From CAYRSS01 sp964426945 (GTDB lineage Bacteria > Planctomycetota > Phycisphaerae > UBA1845), in the NCBI GenBank assembly GCA_964426945.1, contig CAYRSS010000013.1, forward strand, positions 1-64,000: DNA of 64,000 bases, in the 5' to 3' direction. Shown piece after piece: positions 42,918 through 51,317 of the stretch. Made by a program: the position numbers and the translations under genes. Position 1 is the first letter of the stretch. The number at the start of each line of letters is the position of its first letter. Under the pieces are notes generated by a model that was not told where the DNA came from, did not search any database, and saw nothing but the letters and a program-made list of their open reading frames with translations.

Positions 42918-44651
42918 ATGCGATGGACCAACTACTTCATCCCGACGGTCAAGGAAGTCCCGGCTGACGCCTTCGTCGCCTCGCATCAGCTCATGCTCCG
43001 CGCGGGGCTGATCCGGCAGGTCGTCGCCGGGGCGTACAGCTTCCTCCCGCTCGGCTACCTGACGCTGCGCAAGATATCCCAGATCGTGCGCGAGGAGATG
43101 AACGCCGCCGGCGCCGTCGAATTGCACATGCCGGCGATGTCTCCGATCGAGTGGTGGGAGCAGACGGGTCGCGTCGAAGCGATGGGTGACGTGCTGCTGC
43201 GCCTGGCGGGCCCGAAGGACGACTGGCGCAGCCGCACGGTGCTGGGCCCGACGCACGAGGAGATCATCACCGAGATCGCCCGCGCGTACCTGACGAGCTA
43301 CAAGCAGCTTCCGGTCAACCTGTACCAGATTCAGACCAAGTTTCGCGGCGAGGCGCGGCCCAAGTCGGGCGTCCTGCGCACGCGCGAGTTCCTGATGAAG
43401 GACGCCTACTCGTTCCACTCGTGCAAAGAGGGCCCCGGCGGACTGGACGAGGTCTACGACAAGATGTACCGCGCGTACTGCAACATCTTCGCGCGGTGCG
43501 GCCTGCCGTACCTGCCCGTCGAGGCCGACAGCGGGCCGATCGGCGGCGACGCCTCGCACGAATTCATGGTGGTCACCGAGGCCGGCGAGGACTGGCTGGT
43601 CCGCGCCGAGGACGGGGCCTACGCCGCGAACGTCGAGCGGGCCGAGGTGGCGCCGTTGGCCGACGCCGGCGATGGCCGCGGCGAGCCGATGAAGGAGGTC
43701 CACACGCCGGGCTTCACGACGATCGAGCAAGTGTCGTCGTTCCTCCAGTGCACGCCCGAGAAGATGATCAAGACGATCATCTACGAATCGAACGGCGAGC
43801 CGCTGGTGGCCCTGGTGCGCGGCGACCACGAGGTGAACGAGGCCAAGCTGTCGAAGGTGGCGAAGGTCCGCCCGCTCGTTCCCGCGGGTCCGGAGCTGAT
43901 CCGCAAGCTGACCGGGGCCGAGGTCGGCTTCGCCGGGCCGGTGGGGCTGAAGGCGCGGATCATCGCCGACCAGGCGGTGACCGTCATGCACGACGCCGTC
44001 ACCGGCGCGAACAGGACCGAGTATCACCTGACCGGGGTCAATCCCGGGCGGGACTTCCAGATCGTCGAGTCGGCCGACATCCGCAACGCCGTGCCCGGCG
44101 ACCGGGCGAAGAACGGCTCACCGCTCGTGTTTGAGAAGTGCATCGAGGTAGGGCACGTCTTTAAGCTCGGTACGAAGTACTCGGACGCGCTGAAGGCCAC
44201 CTACGTCGGCGACGACGGCAAGACGCATCCCTTCATCATGGGCTGCTACGGAATCGGCGTGACCCGCACGATGGCCGCTGTCATCGAGGCCTTCCACGAC
44301 GACAACGGCATCTCGTGGCCGATGGCGATCGCTCCCTTCCAGGTCGTCATCTGCCCGCTCGATCTGCGCGAGGAGGCGGTCGTGTCGCTGGCGGAGCGTG
44401 TCTACAAAGAACTCTCCGCGGCGGGGATCGACGTCATCCTGGACGACCGCGACGCCCGGCCGGGGTTCAAGTTCAAGGACGCCGAACTGATCGGCTTCCC
44501 GATCCGGGTCACCATCGGCAAGAAGGGGCTCGCTGACGGGGTCGTGGAGGTTACCACCCGCCGGACCGGTACGACGGAGAAGCTGCCCCCTGACGCCGTG
44601 GTCGCGCACGTGCGGCAGCAGGTGGCGGACACGACAGGTCGCAACGGCTAA
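42918..44651 (+). CDS. proS: Prolyl-tRNA synthetase (bacterial type)
   Basis: 577 residues from the ATG at 42918, where the protein starts 'MRWTNYFIPTVKEVPADA', typical for bacterial ProRS. Class II core motifs: 'GPTHEEIITEIAR' with 'FRGEARPKSGVLRTREFLMKD' (motif 2), and 'GCYGIGVTRTMAAVIE' (motif 3). The editing domain (INS) lies between motifs 2 and 3 (about residues 225-390, 'FTTIEQVSSFLQ', 'VRGDHEVNEAKL'). The C-terminal anticodon-binding domain begins near residue 470. In-frame codons before 42918 are not needed. Confidence 0.96.
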   Translation: MRWTNYFIPTVKEVPADAFVASHQLMLRAGLIRQVVAGAYSFLPLGYLTLRKISQIVREEMNAAGAVELHMPAMSPIEWWEQTGRVEAMGDVLLRLAGPKDDWRSRTVLGPTHEEIITEIARAYLTSYKQLPVNLYQIQTKFRGEARPKSGVLRTREFLMKDAYSFHSCKEGPGGLDEVYDKMYRAYCNIFARCGLPYLPVEADSGPIGGDASHEFMVVTEAGEDWLVRAEDGAYAANVERAEVAPLADAGDGRGEPMKEVHTPGFTTIEQVSSFLQCTPEKMIKTIIYESNGEPLVALVRGDHEVNEAKLSKVAKVRPLVPAGPELIRKLTGAEVGFAGPVGLKARIIADQAVTVMHDAVTGANRTEYHLTGVNPGRDFQIVESADIRNAVPGDRAKNGSPLVFEKCIEVGHVFKLGTKYSDALKATYVGDDGKTHPFIMGCYGIGVTRTMAAVIEAFHDDNGISWPMAIAPFQVVICPLDLREEAVVSLAERVYKELSAAGIDVILDDRDARPGFKFKDAELIGFPIRVTIGKKGLADGVVEVTTRRTGTTEKLPPDAVVAHVRQQVADTTGRNG

Positions 44652-44735
44652 GCGCAGCCTGATCGCTGCTGAATCCGGTCAGGGGCGCACCGCAGGTCTG
44701 GCACCATTCGGCTCAGGCGGAGGCCGCCGAGATGG

Positions 44736-45140
44736 TCAGCGCCGCGGCGAAGACCGCGTGCCGAGCAGCTTGCGCACCAGCGCTTGCAGGGCGGACTTCT
44801 CGATGGGCTTCGTGATGTAGTCGTCGGTGCCGCACTCGGCGGCACGCTCGATGTCGCCCGTCTCATTGAGCGCGGTGACCATCACGACGATGATGTCGCG
44901 GGTTTCGGGCTTGCTCTTGATCCGCTTGCACACCTCGAAGCCGGACATCTTCGGCATCATGATGTCGAGGAGCACGAGGTCCGGCGGATCGTTTTCGATC
45001 AGTTCCAGCGCCTCCAGGCCATGCGTCGCGGTAAGCACGCGCAGCTCGGGCAGCTCCTCCATGTAGATCTGCAACAGCTCGAGGTTCTGCGCGTTGTCGT
45101 CGACGATCAGAACCGTCTGTCGGTTGGCGTCGGTGTCCAT
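44736..45140 (-). CDS. Single-domain response regulator (CheY-like)
   Basis: 134 residues, one receiver domain: DD in 'VLIVDDNAQN' (about 14-15), phosphoacceptor D in 'LVLLDIMMPKMSG' (about 58), T in 'VTALNE' and K in 'DYITKPIEKSAL'. No output domain, so it must act through protein contact, as CheY or a phosphorelay intermediate does. No chemotaxis or kinase gene is nearby. A TAGAAT -10 box (45208-45213) lies ~68 bases upstream. Confidence 0.93.
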   Translation of the reverse strand: MDTDANRQTVLIVDDNAQNLELLQIYMEELPELRVLTATHGLEALELIENDPPDLVLLDIMMPKMSGFEVCKRIKSKPETRDIIVVMVTALNETGDIERAAECGTDDYITKPIEKSALQALVRKLLGTRSSPRR

Positions 45141-45207
45141 GCCGTCCTCCGCCTCCCTGGCACCTTCGGGCTACGACGAGCCCGCCCGACGCCTGGGAGC
45201 TGTACTC

Positions 45208-45213
45208 ATTCTA
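45208..45213 (-). promoter_or_regulatory. -10 box of the CheY-like gene
   Basis: TAGAAT on the minus strand; predicted start near 45201. A CTGGCC at 17 bp is a weak -35 match. Confidence 0.35.
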
Positions 45214-45263
45214 TCCGAGGTGGGCGCGGCGGCCAGTCGAAGGGCGTGGTTGCCGAGGCGCTG

Positions 45264-46106
45264 CTATCCCGATTCGGCGGCAGACCGCTGACGACTTGGC
45301 CGGAGCAGGCGAACCAGCGCCCCGAGCGCACCGATCGCCACGGCTCCGGACACGATCCAGACCAGTACGCGCGCGGCGCCGAGTAGCCGGTGTGCCTCGC
45401 CGCCAAGGGCCGGCAGCCCCGCGGCCAGTTCACGAAGCGACGCCGAGGCCACTTTCAGATCCGCGGTCGCCGCCGCCAGGTCCTCGAGCGGCAGGGCGTC
45501 GAGCTTCGCACCCAGGCCGTCGACCTGCGTGCGGACTGCGCCGAGGGTCGTATTCACGTTCTCTGCCAGGGGCTCGAGTTGGGTCTGCATGGTCGCCAGC
45601 GTTTCCTCGGCCTGGGTGAGCAGCCGGCCCGCGGCTTCCATGTCCAGCCGCTCGAGCTCGCGGGACAGCTGCACCGTCAGGGCGGTCACGCCGTCCACCG
45701 CGTGGCCGAGGCGGGGGAGCTGGGCCCGGACGGCACCGGCGGCGGCGACGAGCTCGACCCCCAGCGATTCGACGTCCGCGGGTGAGAGCGCGTCGATCCG
45801 CCCTCGCAGGGCCGCCAAGGCGTCCCGGGCCTCGATCAGGCAGGCCTGCAGCTCCGCGGTGTCAATCGCCTCCGCACGCTCGCTGATGCTCTTGGCGGCT
45901 TCCTGGATGGACCGGTTCATCTCGAGTACGCCGGTCGGGTCGGCTTTCCCCAGGATGCCACGGGCGCCGCTCTCGGCCTTTTCGGCGAGTTCGCCGGTGG
46001 TCTGGCAACCCACGCTGGCGCAGAGGATCAGCAGGGCCATGGAGGTCGCAACGACGCGAGCCCGAGGGCCGATCGATCCCCCCCGCATCACTTCCGGTCG
46101 ACTCAT
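45264..46106 (-). CDS. Lipoprotein with long helical region and C-terminal membrane helix
   Basis: 280 residues from the ATG at 46106. A signal sequence with lipobox ('LLILCASVGC', Cys near residue 35) is followed by a long, almost entirely helical stretch with heptad-like Leu/Ala spacing (about 50-240, 'LSRELERLDMEAAGRLLTQAEETLATMQTQLEPL'). A hydrophobic helix near the end (about 250-270, 'VLVWIVSGAVAIGALGALV') precedes a basic tail. It recalls methyl-accepting or MlaD-like periplasmic coiled coils anchored at both ends, but I do not recognise the family. It has a fair promoter. Confidence 0.7.
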   Translation of the reverse strand: MSRPEVMRGGSIGPRARVVATSMALLILCASVGCQTTGELAEKAESGARGILGKADPTGVLEMNRSIQEAAKSISERAEAIDTAELQACLIEARDALAALRGRIDALSPADVESLGVELVAAAGAVRAQLPRLGHAVDGVTALTVQLSRELERLDMEAAGRLLTQAEETLATMQTQLEPLAENVNTTLGAVRTQVDGLGAKLDALPLEDLAAATADLKVASASLRELAAGLPALGGEAHRLLGAARVLVWIVSGAVAIGALGALVRLLRPSRQRSAAESG

Positions 46107-46178
46107 GGGCCGGTGATCCTCTCTCCGGTAGCGGCGCGTTCCTCGCGAAATCCCGGTCCCGCTCGTCGCGGTCAGCGC

Positions 46179-46207
46179 AATAGACCGGTCTGGGGTGGCG
46201 GCGTCAA
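46179..46207 (-). promoter_or_regulatory. Candidate promoter of the coiled-coil lipoprotein gene
   Basis: On the minus strand TTGACG (46207-46202), 17 bp and TCTATT (46184-46179) predict a start near 46172, ~66 bases before the ATG. Confidence 0.45.
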
Positions 46208-46230
46208 GCACGCCCGGGCCACGGATCGGG

Positions 46231-47274
46231 TCAGGACCTTGATTGAGATGGGAAGGCCTCTCGTTCCAGCGGTGACTCCGCGCCCTCGTCTTCAACGGGA
46301 ACGAGGACAGGCGCGGGGATGGCCGGCAGCGGGGGCACCTCCGGCGGATGGGTATAGCGGCGCTGGCGCGACAGGATCAGGCTCGCTCCGAATAGCGCCG
46401 TGGCACCGCTGATCCACTGGCCGGGGGTGAGCTGCTCTCCGTACACCAGCCCGGACGCCACTGCCGTCAGGAAAGGCGCGAGCAGGATGACGCCCCCTGA
46501 GATCGCGACGCCGAGCCGGGCAATGGCCGCGTAGTAGAAGACGTGCCCCAGGGCGATGCCGACCACGGAGGACGCGACGAGGATCAGCCACGCGATCGGC
46601 GAGAGTGAAAGCGGATCGGCCGCGCCCGCGGGTGAGACCAGCAGCATCACCGCGATCAGCACCAGGCTGGTGACCTGGCTGATGGCTCCAAACGAGACGA
46701 AGGGGTTGACGCCGTGCATGAAGTGACGAACGGCGAGCACATATCCGGCAAAGAGCACGCCGGAGCCAATCCCCAGCAGGACGCCGACGGCCGTGCCTCC
46801 GACGAGTCGGTGCTCGCCGAGCAGCACGGTACCCGCCAGCCCGCCGAACACAATCGCCACCCCGCCCCAGTAGGTCTTCGACCGCAGCACGTGTCGCTCC
46901 GCGGGGAAGAAGAGGTACGCCCCGAGCGTCACGAAGATGATCTGGAAGCGCAGCAGGAACGCCATCAGGCCGGGCTCGATGTAGTAGGGCGCGAGGGCGA
47001 AACAGGTCTGCCCGAGGCAGTTGAACAGCGCGGGGACGAGTGCCCGGCGCCAAAGGCCGGGCGGAAGCGTGCCGCGGGTCCGATGGGCGATCAGCACCGG
47101 CAGCAGCAACAGGGCGGACATCGGGTAGCGCCAGCCGTTGGCGGTCCACGAGTCGAGGTACTGCCCTTCCAGCGTGAAGTATTTCAGGAAGATCGGCACG
47201 CTGGCCCAGCCGATCAGCGTGCTGACGATGCAGACAGTGCCGGCGACGGCGGACCTGGCTGGGGCGTGCGACAT
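46231..47274 (-). CDS. EamA/DMT-family transporter
   Basis: 347 residues with ten transmembrane helices in two EamA repeats (about 15-140 and 155-300). The C-terminal ~40 residues are a Pro-rich cytoplasmic tail ('PPEVPPLPAIPAPVLVPVE'). Family members export metabolites or amino acids in exchange for protons; the substrate is unknown. The second repeat opens with 'TAVGVLLGIGSGVLFAGYVL' and ends with 'YGEQLTPGQWISGATALFGASLIL', a typical EamA end. Confidence 0.88.
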   Translation of the reverse strand: MSHAPARSAVAGTVCIVSTLIGWASVPIFLKYFTLEGQYLDSWTANGWRYPMSALLLLPVLIAHRTRGTLPPGLWRRALVPALFNCLGQTCFALAPYYIEPGLMAFLLRFQIIFVTLGAYLFFPAERHVLRSKTYWGGVAIVFGGLAGTVLLGEHRLVGGTAVGVLLGIGSGVLFAGYVLAVRHFMHGVNPFVSFGAISQVTSLVLIAVMLLVSPAGAADPLSLSPIAWLILVASSVVGIALGHVFYYAAIARLGVAISGGVILLAPFLTAVASGLVYGEQLTPGQWISGATALFGASLILSRQRRYTHPPEVPPLPAIPAPVLVPVEDEGAESPLEREAFPSQSRS

Positions 47275-47340
47275 GCGGGGCTCCGGCGGAGGGCGGCGCT
47301 GGCGCGGATGCGGATCGCCCCGCGCGATTGAAGACCGCGC

Positions 47341-48528
47341 TCACACGCGGAGGAAGTACTCCATCAGCTCGTGTCCCTGCGTGATCTGCAGGTCGCTTTC
47401 CTTCGCCGCTTCCTCGCAGAAGGGCTTTGCGACGGTCGCGAAGATCCGTTCGCCCGCCATGCAGAAGGGCGGCGGGTCGCTGGTGTGCACGCGCTTCTCG
47501 GCCGGAGTCGGGTGATCGGGCGAGACGAGGATCCGCCAGCGATCCTGCGCACGCAGCGCGGCCAGCAGCGGGCCGACGACGTGCTGGTCGATCTGCTCGA
47601 TCGCCTTCACCTTGGCTACCACATCGCCCTGATGTCCCGCCTCATCCGGCGCCTCCACGTGCACGATCACCACGTCATATTTCTCCAGCGCCTTGACCGC
47701 ATAGCGGCCCTTCGCGGCGTAATCTGTGTCGAGGTACCCCGTAGCGCCGGGCACCTCAATCAGGTCCATACCGCACGAGAGCGCGATACCCCGAATCAGG
47801 TCCACGGCGGCGATCGTCGCGCCGCGCAGGCCGAATCGCTGGCTGAAGGGGTCGAGGCGCACCGGTCGGCCCTGGCCCCAGAGCCAGATGTCGGTGGCCG
47901 GGTTCTCGTCCAGGTCGCGCCGGACCCGGTTGACGTCGTGATCGGCCAGCACGCCGCGCGCGCGGTCCATGATTGCCCGGATGCGCTCTGAGCCGGCGCC
48001 GGTGGGCAAGTGCTCGCCGGCGGGGCGATCCGGAATGTCATGTGGTGGCGTGCACCGGACGTCCAGCCCCGCCGTGTCGCCGAGGATCATCAGGTTGCGA
48101 TAGGACACGCCGGTGTGAAACCGGCAGGTCGGACCGCCGAGCCGGGCGTTGAGATCACCGATGAGCTGGTCCGCCTCCCGCTGCGAGACATGGCCCGCGG
48201 TGAAGTCGTGCATCAGGCCTTCGGCGATGGTGACGAAGTTGCACCGGAAGATCAGTTCGTCGGGAGCCGCCTCGATCTGCTGGGCGGCGGCTTCGAGCGG
48301 TGCGCGGCCGTTGTAACACGTGCGCGGGTCGTAGCCGAAGAGCGAGAGCGTCGCGACGTCGCTGCCGGGCGAGTAGCCCTTGGGTACCGTGTGAACTCGG
48401 CCCTGGCGGCCGTTCGCGGCGATCCAGTCGATGTTGGGCTTCCTGGCGGCGGCCAGCGGGGTTCGCCCGCCGAGCCGCTCGATCGGCTCGTCGGCCGCTC
48501 CGTCCGGCAGAATGATGGCGTACTTCAT
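47341..48528 (-). CDS. apgM: Cofactor-independent phosphoglycerate mutase (ApgM type)
   Basis: 395 residues. Alkaline-phosphatase-superfamily enzyme that interconverts 2- and 3-phosphoglycerate with two metal ions. The metal-binding Asp is in 'YAIILPDGAADEP', the phosphorylated-Ser region is 'GYSPGSDVATLSLFGYDP', and later ligands are in 'VHVEAPDEAGHQGD' and 'VSPDHPTP'. The C-terminal Glu/His region closes the site. It lies 66 bases upstream of the EamA transporter gene and is divergent from the pilin genes. Confidence 0.93.
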   Translation of the reverse strand: MKYAIILPDGAADEPIERLGGRTPLAAARKPNIDWIAANGRQGRVHTVPKGYSPGSDVATLSLFGYDPRTCYNGRAPLEAAAQQIEAAPDELIFRCNFVTIAEGLMHDFTAGHVSQREADQLIGDLNARLGGPTCRFHTGVSYRNLMILGDTAGLDVRCTPPHDIPDRPAGEHLPTGAGSERIRAIMDRARGVLADHDVNRVRRDLDENPATDIWLWGQGRPVRLDPFSQRFGLRGATIAAVDLIRGIALSCGMDLIEVPGATGYLDTDYAAKGRYAVKALEKYDVVIVHVEAPDEAGHQGDVVAKVKAIEQIDQHVVGPLLAALRAQDRWRILVSPDHPTPAEKRVHTSDPPPFCMAGERIFATVAKPFCEEAAKESDLQITQGHELMEYFLRV

Positions 48529-48918
48529 GGTCGATTCATCGCTTGCGCGCCGGGCGGGTCATGGGCTGCCAGGCGATCGCTTCCACCATGGATGATCCGC
48601 CCGCCGCCATGGGGCGTCAATGGAGCGGGGTCCGTCCTCTCGGTCCGATCATTCCTTCGTGGCTGTCGGCCGCGTCGCCTCTGCGCAGCAGCGCGGCGGC
48701 CGCGTTTCCGGACGCCGGGCACATCCTTGCCGCGCCTGGTCCGCGACATTCCCGGAGCCGCGCAATCGCCTGGGCATCTCGGGTTGAATACGGATCAGGG
48801 CGGAATGCCCCTTCACCTTGCCTGCCGTCGGATTGTATTCGACGCTTCAGGAACGGTGTCGCGCGAGCGTATTGCGCGGCGGGGCGGCAGGGGGGCGGCG
48901 TTCGTGGGAGGCGGCTTG
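48529..48918. other. Divergent region upstream of the pilin genes, 390 bases
   Basis: No gene seen. A weak plus-strand promoter-like pair, TTCACC, 18 bp, TATTCG (about 48812-48841), could serve flp1. A sigma54-like GGGCAC..TTGC lies near 48717, but its spacing is one base short. Confidence 0.35.
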
Positions 48919-49098
48919 ATGGTACGGCTGAAAGACCTCGGCGCGCGATTCCTGATTGACGAAAGCGGCCCGACCGCGACCGAGTACGCGGTCCTTCTCG
49001 CACTGATCGTCATGCTCTGCTTCGTGACGATCGGAGCGGTCGGTACCAAGGTGAGCGACACCTTCGCGTACCTGGACAATAACGTCAACGTGCAGTAG
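48919..49098 (+). CDS. flp1: Flp-type type IVb pilin 1
   Basis: 59 residues from the ATG at 48919, preceded by GGGAGG. Leader MVRLKDLGARFLIDESG ends in the Gly cleaved by the CpaA-type peptidase. The mature pilin starts PTATEY, with Glu at +5 and Tyr at +6 as in all Flp pilins. A hydrophobic helix follows (AVLLALIVMLCFVTIGAV). The mature part differs from the two downstream copies in the C-terminal half (KVSDTFAYLDNNVNVQ). First gene of the Tad locus. Confidence 0.92.
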   Translation: MVRLKDLGARFLIDESGPTATEYAVLLALIVMLCFVTIGAVGTKVSDTFAYLDNNVNVQ

Positions 49099-49426
49099 CC
49101 GTGAACGCGACTTTGCGTACACGGTTTGCCGCCGATCGCAGGCGTATCGTACGTTGTATCAGGCCGGATTGCGGGGCAGGTTCCGCACCGGCGGATGTCG
49201 GGGAGGGGTGGAAGCGTCCGGGAAACCGGGCGACTCCTCCGGCGGGCGAAGGCCGGTCGGCCGCGTGCCGCGGGGCATCCGAAACCCAGCGAGTCAGGCA
49301 GTGCTCGTGACCCTCGGAGGTCCGGGATCCAGGCGGGAGCGAAGCACCGGGTGTCTCGGCGCGGATCTTCCGGAAGGCAATGACGGTCGGCCCTGCACGG
49401 GCCGGTCTCATACGAGGAGTCGCAGG
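49099..49426. other. 328-base spacer between flp1 and flp2
   Basis: No gene and no clear terminator. The AGGAG at about 49415-49419 belongs to flp2. The length suggests separate control of flp2, but I see no convincing promoter. Confidence 0.35.
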
Positions 49427-49609
49427 ATGAACACGATTGTGAACCGTTGCAAGGCGTTTCTGAAGTCCGAGGACGGCCCGACCGCGACCGAGTACGCGGT
49501 CATGCTGGCGCTGATCATCGTCGCGGCCATTACGACGATCGGTCTGCTCGGCACGAAGGTCAACGACATCTTCTCGGCGGTCGACGGCAAGCTGACCGTC
49601 CCGAACTAG
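49427..49609 (+). CDS. flp2: Flp-type type IVb pilin 2
   Basis: 60 residues with the same processing site (SEDG|PTATEY). The hydrophobic helix AVMLALIIVAAITTIGLL and end KVNDIFSAVDGKLTVPN are nearly identical to those of pilin 3, with one Ile/Met difference in the mature chain. AGGAGT lies 6 bases before the ATG. It shares a 59-base exact repeat with pilin 3. Confidence 0.93.
   Translation: MNTIVNRCKAFLKSEDGPTATEYAVMLALIIVAAITTIGLLGTKVNDIFSAVDGKLTVPN
49466..49524 (+). repeat. 59-bp exact direct repeat, copy 1 (in flp2)
   Basis: Identical to 49790-49848 in flp3. A 27-base core of it is also found in flp1 at 48967-48993. It covers the prepilin cleavage site and the first half of the pilin helix. 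Confidence 0.9.
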
Positions 49610-49750
49610 CCGAGCAGTTCGCGAGGATCGCATCGAGTACGCACAGGCGGGCCCGCTCCGCGGAGAGCGCCGGGTGACACAGGCCGACAGCACGGTCGTG
49701 CCGGGTCGTCCGGGAGTCGTCTGCCTTCGAACGAGCGGAGAAGGAAGAGT

Positions 49751-49933
49751 ATGAAGGCTGTTGTCAATCGCATCCAGACGTTCATTCGTTCCGAGGACGG
49801 CCCGACCGCGACCGAGTACGCGGTCATGCTGGCGCTGATCATCGTCGCTGCCATCACGACGATCGGTCTGCTCGGCACCAAGGTCAACGACATGTTCTCG
49901 GCCGTCGATGGCAAGCTGACGGTCCCGAACTAG
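49751..49933 (+). CDS. flp3: Flp-type type IVb pilin 3
   Basis: 60 residues, a recent duplicate of pilin 2 that differs mainly in the leader (MKAVVNRIQTFIRSEDG). Same GPTATEY processing site. AAGGAAGAG precedes the ATG. A strong terminator follows at 50049, before the prepilin peptidase gene. Confidence 0.93.
   Translation: MKAVVNRIQTFIRSEDGPTATEYAVMLALIIVAAITTIGLLGTKVNDMFSAVDGKLTVPN
49790..49848 (+). repeat. 59-bp exact direct repeat, copy 2 (in flp3)
   Basis: Second copy of the repeat at 49466-49524, offset by 324 bases. Confidence 0.9.
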
Positions 49934-49993
49934 TCGGTCCTCGGCGTAGAGGACGCCAGGTGCGCCCTTGAAGCCGTGAGCATCGCGATCCGC

Positions 49994-50020
49994 CGCCGGC
50001 GGCCGGTTCGGCCGCCGGCG
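49994..50020. other. Perfect 12-bp hairpin downstream of the pilins
   Basis: CGCCGGCGGCCG (49994-50005) and CGGCCGCCGGCG (50009-50020) around a GTT loop. It precedes the intrinsic terminator by 29 bases and could protect the 3' end of the pilin mRNA. Confidence 0.6.
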
Positions 50021-50048
50021 CGCGATCGGGACCACGGAGCCGGCAAGC

Positions 50049-50081
50049 GGGCGCTACCGACGCGGGTAGCGCCCTTTTTTT
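50049..50081 (+). terminator. Strong intrinsic terminator between the pilins and cpaA
   Basis: GGGCGCTACC (50049-50058), a 6-base loop and GGTAGCGCCC (50065-50074), followed directly by seven T. It is the best-formed terminator in the window and separates pilin from assembly-gene transcription. Confidence 0.85.
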
Positions 50082-50207
50082 GTGTGTACCGTCCACCGCC
50101 AGTCCGCGATTCGGGGGGAAAGCGTGCGGCGCCGCGGGAAGGAACCGCGACGCGACGCGGGGCGACGGCAGTTTCCGGCAGTCTGAGCAACAAAGGAGTC
50201 GTGAATC

Positions 50208-50762
50208 ATGCACCTCGATTACTGGCAGGCGGTTTGTGCAGTGCTCATCCCGGGCACGCTCTGGGCTTCGTGGATCGACTACGCCGAGCGGCGTGTGCCC
50301 AACTGGCTCAACCTGGCGCTGCTCATCGTGGGCTTCGCCCTCCAGGGCATCTACTTCGGCACGTCGGGGCTCGCCGCGGGCGCGCTCGGCATGCTGACCG
50401 GTTTCGGCGTGCTCATCATCCCCTGGCTCATGCATGGCATGGGCGCTGGTGACGTCAAGCTCATGGCCGCGATCGGCGTGTTCCTGGGCCCGGTGCTCAC
50501 GTTCTACTCGTTCGCCCTGGGCGCCGTCATCGGTGCGATCACGGCGGTCATCATGATCGTCTCCACCGGGCGTACCAGCATGGCCTGCGCGAACCTCAAC
50601 GTCATCATGAACAAGTGTTCTCGCGTGAGCACGATGTTCAGCGAGTACGGTTCGGCCAAGAGCTTCGGCACCACGTCGCAGCTCCTGCCCTACGGCGTGC
50701 CGCTGACCGGCGGGACACTGATCGTGCTCGCCGCCAAGACCATGGGCTGGTGGGGCCTGTAG
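50208..50762 (+). CDS. cpaA: Prepilin peptidase (CpaA/TadV, A24 family)
   Basis: 184 residues with about five or six transmembrane helices. Aspartic peptidase that trims Flp prepilins and TadE-type pseudopilins after the leader Gly. The catalytic Asp residues are in 'SWIDYAERRVPNW' (near residue 24) and in the G-x-G-x-G-D motif 'GMGAGDVKLM' (near residue 82). It lacks the large cytoplasmic methyltransferase part of PilD. AAAGGAG precedes the ATG. Confidence 0.94.
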   Translation: MHLDYWQAVCAVLIPGTLWASWIDYAERRVPNWLNLALLIVGFALQGIYFGTSGLAAGALGMLTGFGVLIIPWLMHGMGAGDVKLMAAIGVFLGPVLTFYSFALGAVIGAITAVIMIVSTGRTSMACANLNVIMNKCSRVSTMFSEYGSAKSFGTTSQLLPYGVPLTGGTLIVLAAKTMGWWGL

Positions 50763-50855
50763 GACGATTGCGCCCGCCGCGCATCGGATGGCGGGCATCA
50801 GGGCGTCGCAGCGTCGCCGGGCCCCGCGGCCCGTCGAACGGCAGGAGAGTGTTCC

Positions 50856-51317
50856 ATGTCTGCATCTGTGATCAACCGGCTCCGCCGCCGCGCAAGGCGC
50901 AGCGGGAATTCAAAGGCCAGGGCCGCAGCGATCGTCGAGTTTGCGGTGGTATTGCCGCTGCTGACGGCGATCCTGTTTGGCATCATCGAGTACGGCTACG
51001 TCTTCATGGTGCGACTCACCCTGGAGAACGCCGCGCGCGAGGCGTGCCGCGTCGCCGTGCTGCAGACATCGCGCGAGCCGTACACCAACGTCACGCAGCG
51101 CGTCAACGACGTCATGCAGCCCACAGGCCTGACGTCCTTCACCATCACCATGACCCACGCGACGCCGTCGGATCCGTCCGAGAGCGTGACCGTCAGCATT
51201 CCGTATGCGGACGTCTCCCTCGTCGGCGGGTTTTTCGGTACGCACTCCTATGACCTGACCGGGAAGTGCACCATGCGGAAGGAGGGCATGAGCGACAGCG
51301 ACGAAGATGAGGGTTGA
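50856..51317 (+). CDS. tadE: TadE-type pseudopilin
   Basis: 153 residues. The TadE-like N-terminal region, 'KARAAAIVEFAVVLPLLTAILFGIIEYGYVFM', has the Glu five residues into the mature helix, as in pseudopilins cut by the same peptidase; here the residue before the cut would be Ala or the cut shifted, since the usual Gly is replaced. The rest is a periplasmic beta-rich domain with one late cysteine. TadE/TadF minor pilins help start or stabilise the pilus. Confidence 0.88.
   Translation: MSASVINRLRRRARRSGNSKARAAAIVEFAVVLPLLTAILFGIIEYGYVFMVRLTLENAAREACRVAVLQTSREPYTNVTQRVNDVMQPTGLTSFTITMTHATPSDPSESVTVSIPYADVSLVGGFFGTHSYDLTGKCTMRKEGMSDSDEDEG

Noticed and set aside
48710..48730. Sigma54-like GGGCAC..TTGC upstream of the pilins
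   Set aside because: The spacing between the two halves is one base short and the first T of TGGCAC is missing.
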